Made by a program: the position numbers and the translations under genes
Notes under the pieces: generated by a model
The model's database searches: none
What the model was told of the DNA's origin: nothing
What the model saw: only the letters and a program-made list of their open reading frames with translations
Shown: piece after piece, positions 60,905 to 64,000 of the stretch
Numbering within the stretch: position 1 is the stretch's first letter
How the letters are laid out: each line of letters begins with the position of its first letter
Assembly (NCBI RefSeq): GCF_025971955.1
Contig: NZ_JAPDMX010000012.1
Location: 1-64,000, forward strand
From: Shewanella subflava
GTDB taxonomy: Bacteria; Pseudomonadota; Gammaproteobacteria; Enterobacterales; Shewanellaceae
DNA length: 64,000 nt
Direction of reading: 5' to 3'

Positions 60905-61930
60905 ATGCCTAAGATCACATCGCTTGAACTGTACCAATATCAAATTGATTTGAACATGCCATTACCCGTTGCAAAACAGAGGATTGATCATCGTGTTGGC
61001 ATTATTGTGAATATGATATTAGATGATGACCAGCAAGCTTTTGCTGAAATATCCCCCTTAGCCGGTATCGATATTGAAGGCTTGCCTTTACAAGGATTCA
61101 GCCATGAAACCCTTGCCCAAGTCAGTGCTGAACTCACCCAATTACAAATCGCACTTATTGGCAAAGACGTGAATGAACTTAATACCGCCATCGCTAACAG
61201 TGCATATCCTTCGGTGCAATTTGGGTTAAGCGTGTTGCTGGCAAAATGCTTACATCAATTTCCTGCTAGAGTGAAAACTCAAGCCAATATTCCATTGCTT
61301 TACCCTGGCTTATCTGCCACGGCGATAGATAGTAAATTGGCCGACTTAGCCAATATAAACAGCGTAAAAATCAAAGTCGCCCAAACCGATATGGATAGCG
61401 AAATCGCATTTGTGCACCAGGTATTGGCACGTAAGCCGAGTTTAACCCTTCGACTCGATGCTAATCGTGGCTTTACCCTCAATCAAGCAGTCGACTTTTT
61501 AGCCTGCTTACCCAAAAAACAAATTGAGTACGTTGAAGAGCCCTGCTTGCAGCCTAGCGACAATATTGAGTTGTATAGACAACTTGGAATTAAATACGCT
61601 CTCGATGAATTTTTGCTCACCGCTGATTTAGACTTCGATAAACTCTTACAAAACCAACCCGGTATTGGAGCATTTATTTTAAAACCTATGCTGCTAGGTT
61701 CATTAAGTCGGATGCAAGAGATTATCAGCCTTGCCGATCATCAAGGTGTGCGCTGCATTTTAAGCTCAAGTTTAGAATCAGATGTAGGCATCACAGATTT
61801 GGCGTTTATCAGCCAAGCACTCACCCCTGATAGCCCTCCAGGGCTTGATACCTTAAGCGCATTTAGTCAGCGTTTGTTAGATGAAAATGGTCAGTTAAGG
61901 CTTAATAAACTCAAATCGCTGCAAGGCTAA
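60905..61930 (+). CDS. menC: o-Succinylbenzoate synthase MenC
   Basis: MenC dehydrates SHCHC to o-succinylbenzoate. The 341-residue enolase-superfamily enzyme shows the lysine pair KIKVAQ, metal ligands in LRLDANRGF, YVEEPC and ALDEFLL, and the second lysine in FILKPMLLG. It lies nine bases after menH. Confidence 0.94.
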   Translation: MPKITSLELYQYQIDLNMPLPVAKQRIDHRVGIIVNMILDDDQQAFAEISPLAGIDIEGLPLQGFSHETLAQVSAELTQLQIALIGKDVNELNTAIANSAYPSVQFGLSVLLAKCLHQFPARVKTQANIPLLYPGLSATAIDSKLADLANINSVKIKVAQTDMDSEIAFVHQVLARKPSLTLRLDANRGFTLNQAVDFLACLPKKQIEYVEEPCLQPSDNIELYRQLGIKYALDEFLLTADLDFDKLLQNQPGIGAFILKPMLLGSLSRMQEIISLADHQGVRCILSSSLESDVGITDLAFISQALTPDSPPGLDTLSAFSQRLLDENGQLRLNKLKSLQG

Positions 61931-61937
61931 ACTGACT

Positions 61938-63434
61938 ATGATGTTATCTTTGGTGCAACAAGCGGCCCTAAAATCACCTGATAATGCTGCTGTGCTGCTT
62001 GAAGGCAAGCCAATCACTTACGCTCACTGGGCGGCACATATTTCTGCGTTATCTGCAAGCTTGCAACAACAAGGCATAATGTCAGGAACCATTGTTGCAG
62101 TGATAATCCCTACCCCCCTTAACGCCAATAACAGCGAAAATAATGATTTAGCGCAGCATACCTTTACAGCCATGACACTTTATTGGGCATGTGTTGATAT
62201 TGGCGCGATATTTTTCCCCATCAACGGTCGCTTTTCGGTAAATCAAATAGAGCAGCTAATTAAGCGCTTTCAAATCCACTTTATTTGGCAAAATTGTAAA
62301 ATAATAGCGCGAGAACACCACCCTGGGTTAATTGATTTAACGCAAAACATCTCGACTAACGCGGTACTCGACAATGATCGGCCTACTTATACCGAGCAAA
62401 GAGTCAACCCGCACAAGCCGGTTAATATCATTTTGACATCGGGTTCCAGTGGCACACCCAAAGCGGCCGTACATGGGTTAATCAATCATATTGCCAGCGC
62501 TCAGGGTTCAAGCCGTTATATCCCCCTGCACCACAACGATCGTTGGTTACTGTCATTACCCTTGTTTCATATTGGCGGGCTGGCCATCGTGAATCGCTGT
62601 GCGCTTGCATCAGCATGCATTGTGATTAAATCAAGTTGCATCACCTTGGCGCAGCAACTTGAACAAGAAGCGATTACCCACGTATCTATGGTGCAAACGC
62701 AAGCACTGCAGATTCTGCAGCAAGCACCACAGGCATTAAGCGCATTAAAAGCGTTATTACTCGGTGGCGGTATTATTGAGGCTGCATTAATTGAAGCCCT
62801 AGCACAGAAAAAAGTAAATGCTTACACTAGCTATGGCATGACAGAAATGAGCTCGCAAATCACCACAGCAAAAGCCAACTTACATCAGCATCATGGTCGC
62901 CCTTTGCCTAATCGACAATTAAAGTTAGTTGATGGTGTTATTTGGGTGAAAGGCGAGTGTTTGTTTCAAGGCTATTTGAGTGTCAATGCGCAACAGCAAT
63001 ATCAGTTAGATTTGCCTGTCGACGAACAAGGCTGGTTTTGCACACAGGATCGCGGCCAATTAAATGAAAAAGGCCAACTCATCCTTCTCGGCCGAGCGGA
63101 CAATATGTTTATTTGTGGTGGCGAGAATATTCAACCAGAAGAAATTGAATCCGTGTTACTGCAACACCCTTTGGTCAGTAAAGCGATAGTATTTGGCCTT
63201 GCCGATGACAAATTTGGTTTATTACCCGCCGCAATAATTGAATATCAGCAAGATGCATTACCCGCAAACATTGAACAGCAACTGGCTCAAATGGTGTCAC
63301 AACAATTAGCGAGTTTTAAGCGCCCGCGATATTTTTATGTTTGGCCAAATATCCCAATGGATGGCCTTAAAGTTAACCGTAAACGCATTATTTCAGAGGT
63401 ATTAAGTCGCGCTCATCAATCAACAAATGGCTAA
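61938..63434 (+). CDS. menE: o-Succinylbenzoate--CoA ligase MenE
   Basis: MenE activates o-succinylbenzoate to its CoA thioester. The 498-residue acyl-adenylate enzyme has LTSGSSGTPKAAVHG (A3), TSYGMTEMSSQ (A5), TQDRGQ (A7), LGRADNMFICGGENIQPEEIE (A8), and the catalytic lysine in LKVNRKRI (A10). ATG codons at 61938 and 61941 are both possible starts. MenB and MenF genes needed before and after these steps are not in this cluster, so they must be elsewhere. Confidence 0.96.
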   Translation: MMLSLVQQAALKSPDNAAVLLEGKPITYAHWAAHISALSASLQQQGIMSGTIVAVIIPTPLNANNSENNDLAQHTFTAMTLYWACVDIGAIFFPINGRFSVNQIEQLIKRFQIHFIWQNCKIIAREHHPGLIDLTQNISTNAVLDNDRPTYTEQRVNPHKPVNIILTSGSSGTPKAAVHGLINHIASAQGSSRYIPLHHNDRWLLSLPLFHIGGLAIVNRCALASACIVIKSSCITLAQQLEQEAITHVSMVQTQALQILQQAPQALSALKALLLGGGIIEAALIEALAQKKVNAYTSYGMTEMSSQITTAKANLHQHHGRPLPNRQLKLVDGVIWVKGECLFQGYLSVNAQQQYQLDLPVDEQGWFCTQDRGQLNEKGQLILLGRADNMFICGGENIQPEEIESVLLQHPLVSKAIVFGLADDKFGLLPAAIIEYQQDALPANIEQQLAQMVSQQLASFKRPRYFYVWPNIPMDGLKVNRKRIISEVLSRAHQSTNG

Positions 63435-63501
63435 ATCATCCGTTCTTTACTTAACCGGATGTGATGGTTACCCACCATCCTCATTGCCAAAAAAGAGGCA
63501 G

Positions 63502-63538
63502 TAAAAGCGCTGACAACTTAAACCTGTCAGCGCTTTTA
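63502..63538. terminator. Strong bidirectional terminator between menE and the TonB receptor
   Basis: A perfect 14-bp stem TAAAAGCGCTGACA/TGTCAGCGCTTTTA with a 9-base loop. A-run and T-run flanks on both sides suit termination in both directions for these convergent genes. Confidence 0.88.
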
Positions 63539-63721
63539 CATTAGCAATTAATCCCCATCATAATGCATAACTGTTCGTTGTAATGGGTGCAAACACATGA
63601 TAACAGCATTCATTTTTTAGATTGTAGAATAACAACTTATCATAAAAATCAGCCTTGTTATCTGGTGTTTTTCCTTGGTAATTACTGATCACTTATTGGC
63701 AGTAATTGGTAGCACAGATGC

Positions 63722-64000
63722 TTAAAACTTTGTTTGGAACGCCAAACTAAAATGTCTGCCTTCTCCTATTGTCACATCCGTATTAGTGCCGCCAGCAAGG
63801 TATTCTGTATCAAATACATTTTTCACATTAAAGCGGACGCTCATATCGACATTACTGACCACAAACGTATATGCAGCACCAAAATCGAATCGGACATAAT
63901 CCTCTTTAATAATGGTGTTTTGAGTATTGGCAAACCGCTCGCCCACATAAACAGCACCAAAATTTAGCGCTAAAGCATCACTCACTTCATAGCGTGTCCA
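63722..64000 (-). CDS. TonB-dependent outer membrane receptor, C-terminal part
   Basis: The window cuts this gene: the last 92 residues are visible, beginning near WTRYE. The pattern of alternating strands, the motif NVKNVFDTEYLAG and the terminal sequence HFSLAFQTKF ending in phenylalanine are typical of siderophore and metal receptors' barrels. The substrate cannot be told from this part. The gene continues beyond the right edge. Confidence 0.88.
   Translation of the reverse strand, partial: WTRYEVSDALALNFGAVYVGERFANTQNTIIKEDYVRFDFGAAYTFVVSNVDMSVRFNVKNVFDTEYLAGGTNTDVTIGEGRHFSLAFQTKF

Overview
The window reads as chromosomal DNA of a marine gammaproteobacterium of the Shewanella type. The evidence is protein sequence resemblance (SecA, FtsZ, LpxC and MurE are all gammaproteobacterial), a moderate to low GC content, a menaquinone operon next to ubiquinone-era core genes, the gene pairing glnA/typA followed by ntrBC, and several families common in Shewanella (DUF2780, DUF2956, FadL-like porin). 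I assign genus by recognition only and cannot name a species. About 57 protein genes cover nearly all of the window. I see no rRNA, tRNA, CRISPR array, prophage or intact insertion sequence.

Layout. (1) 0.1-21.4 kb, almost all on the minus strand: the envelope and division block. In transcription order it runs mraZ-rsmH-ftsL-ftsI-murE-murF-mraY-murD-ftsW-murG-murC-ftsQ-ftsA-ftsZ, then lpxC, an M23 peptidase and secA, with a divergent dciA (DUF721) between lpxC and the peptidase. Many neighbours overlap by 4 bp. ddlB, present between murC and ftsQ in E. coli, is absent. Upstream of mraZ are three TGG(G/A) direct repeats with a 10-bp period, which fit a MraZ operator. (2) 22-26.5 kb: a small orphan protein, glpK, a secreted NTF2-like protein, a FadL-family porin, and a gene-free stretch that looks like a non-coding remnant of an IS200/IS605-type element. 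(3) 26.5-34.4 kb: the nitrogen control region. glnA has a sigma-54 promoter and upstream NtrC sites; typA is divergent; then ppnP, a DUF4124 protein, and ntrB-ntrC preceded by a near-perfect NtrC palindrome. (4) 34.4-39.9 kb: fieF and a Cpx-type envelope stress locus (Spy/CpxP-like protein, a DsbD-like thiol-redox membrane protein, cpxR, cpxA) with a perfect GTAAA-N5-GTAAA CpxR box in the divergent promoter region. (5) 40-58 kb: miscellaneous housekeeping and accessory genes, including trmL, a pair of M16 peptidase-like proteins (one catalytic, one lacking the zinc motif), a DTW-domain tRNA modification enzyme, an MFS exporter with a divergent LysR regulator, a lone EAL protein with an altered loop, a DUF4145/SEL1-repeat protein, TerB, and an amino-acid exporter with a divergent Lrp-type regulator. 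(6) 58.3-63.4 kb: menD-menH-menC-menE, making menaquinone for anaerobic respiration. (7) The right edge cuts a TonB-dependent receptor.

Most of the window is conserved core genome. The items that most deserve a second look are the Cpx locus with a built-in thiol relay, the IS605-like non-coding remnant beside glnA, the EAL protein with a missing DDFGTG loop, and the periodic direct repeat in the Lrp/exporter promoter. I did not find a convincing wholly new multi-gene system.
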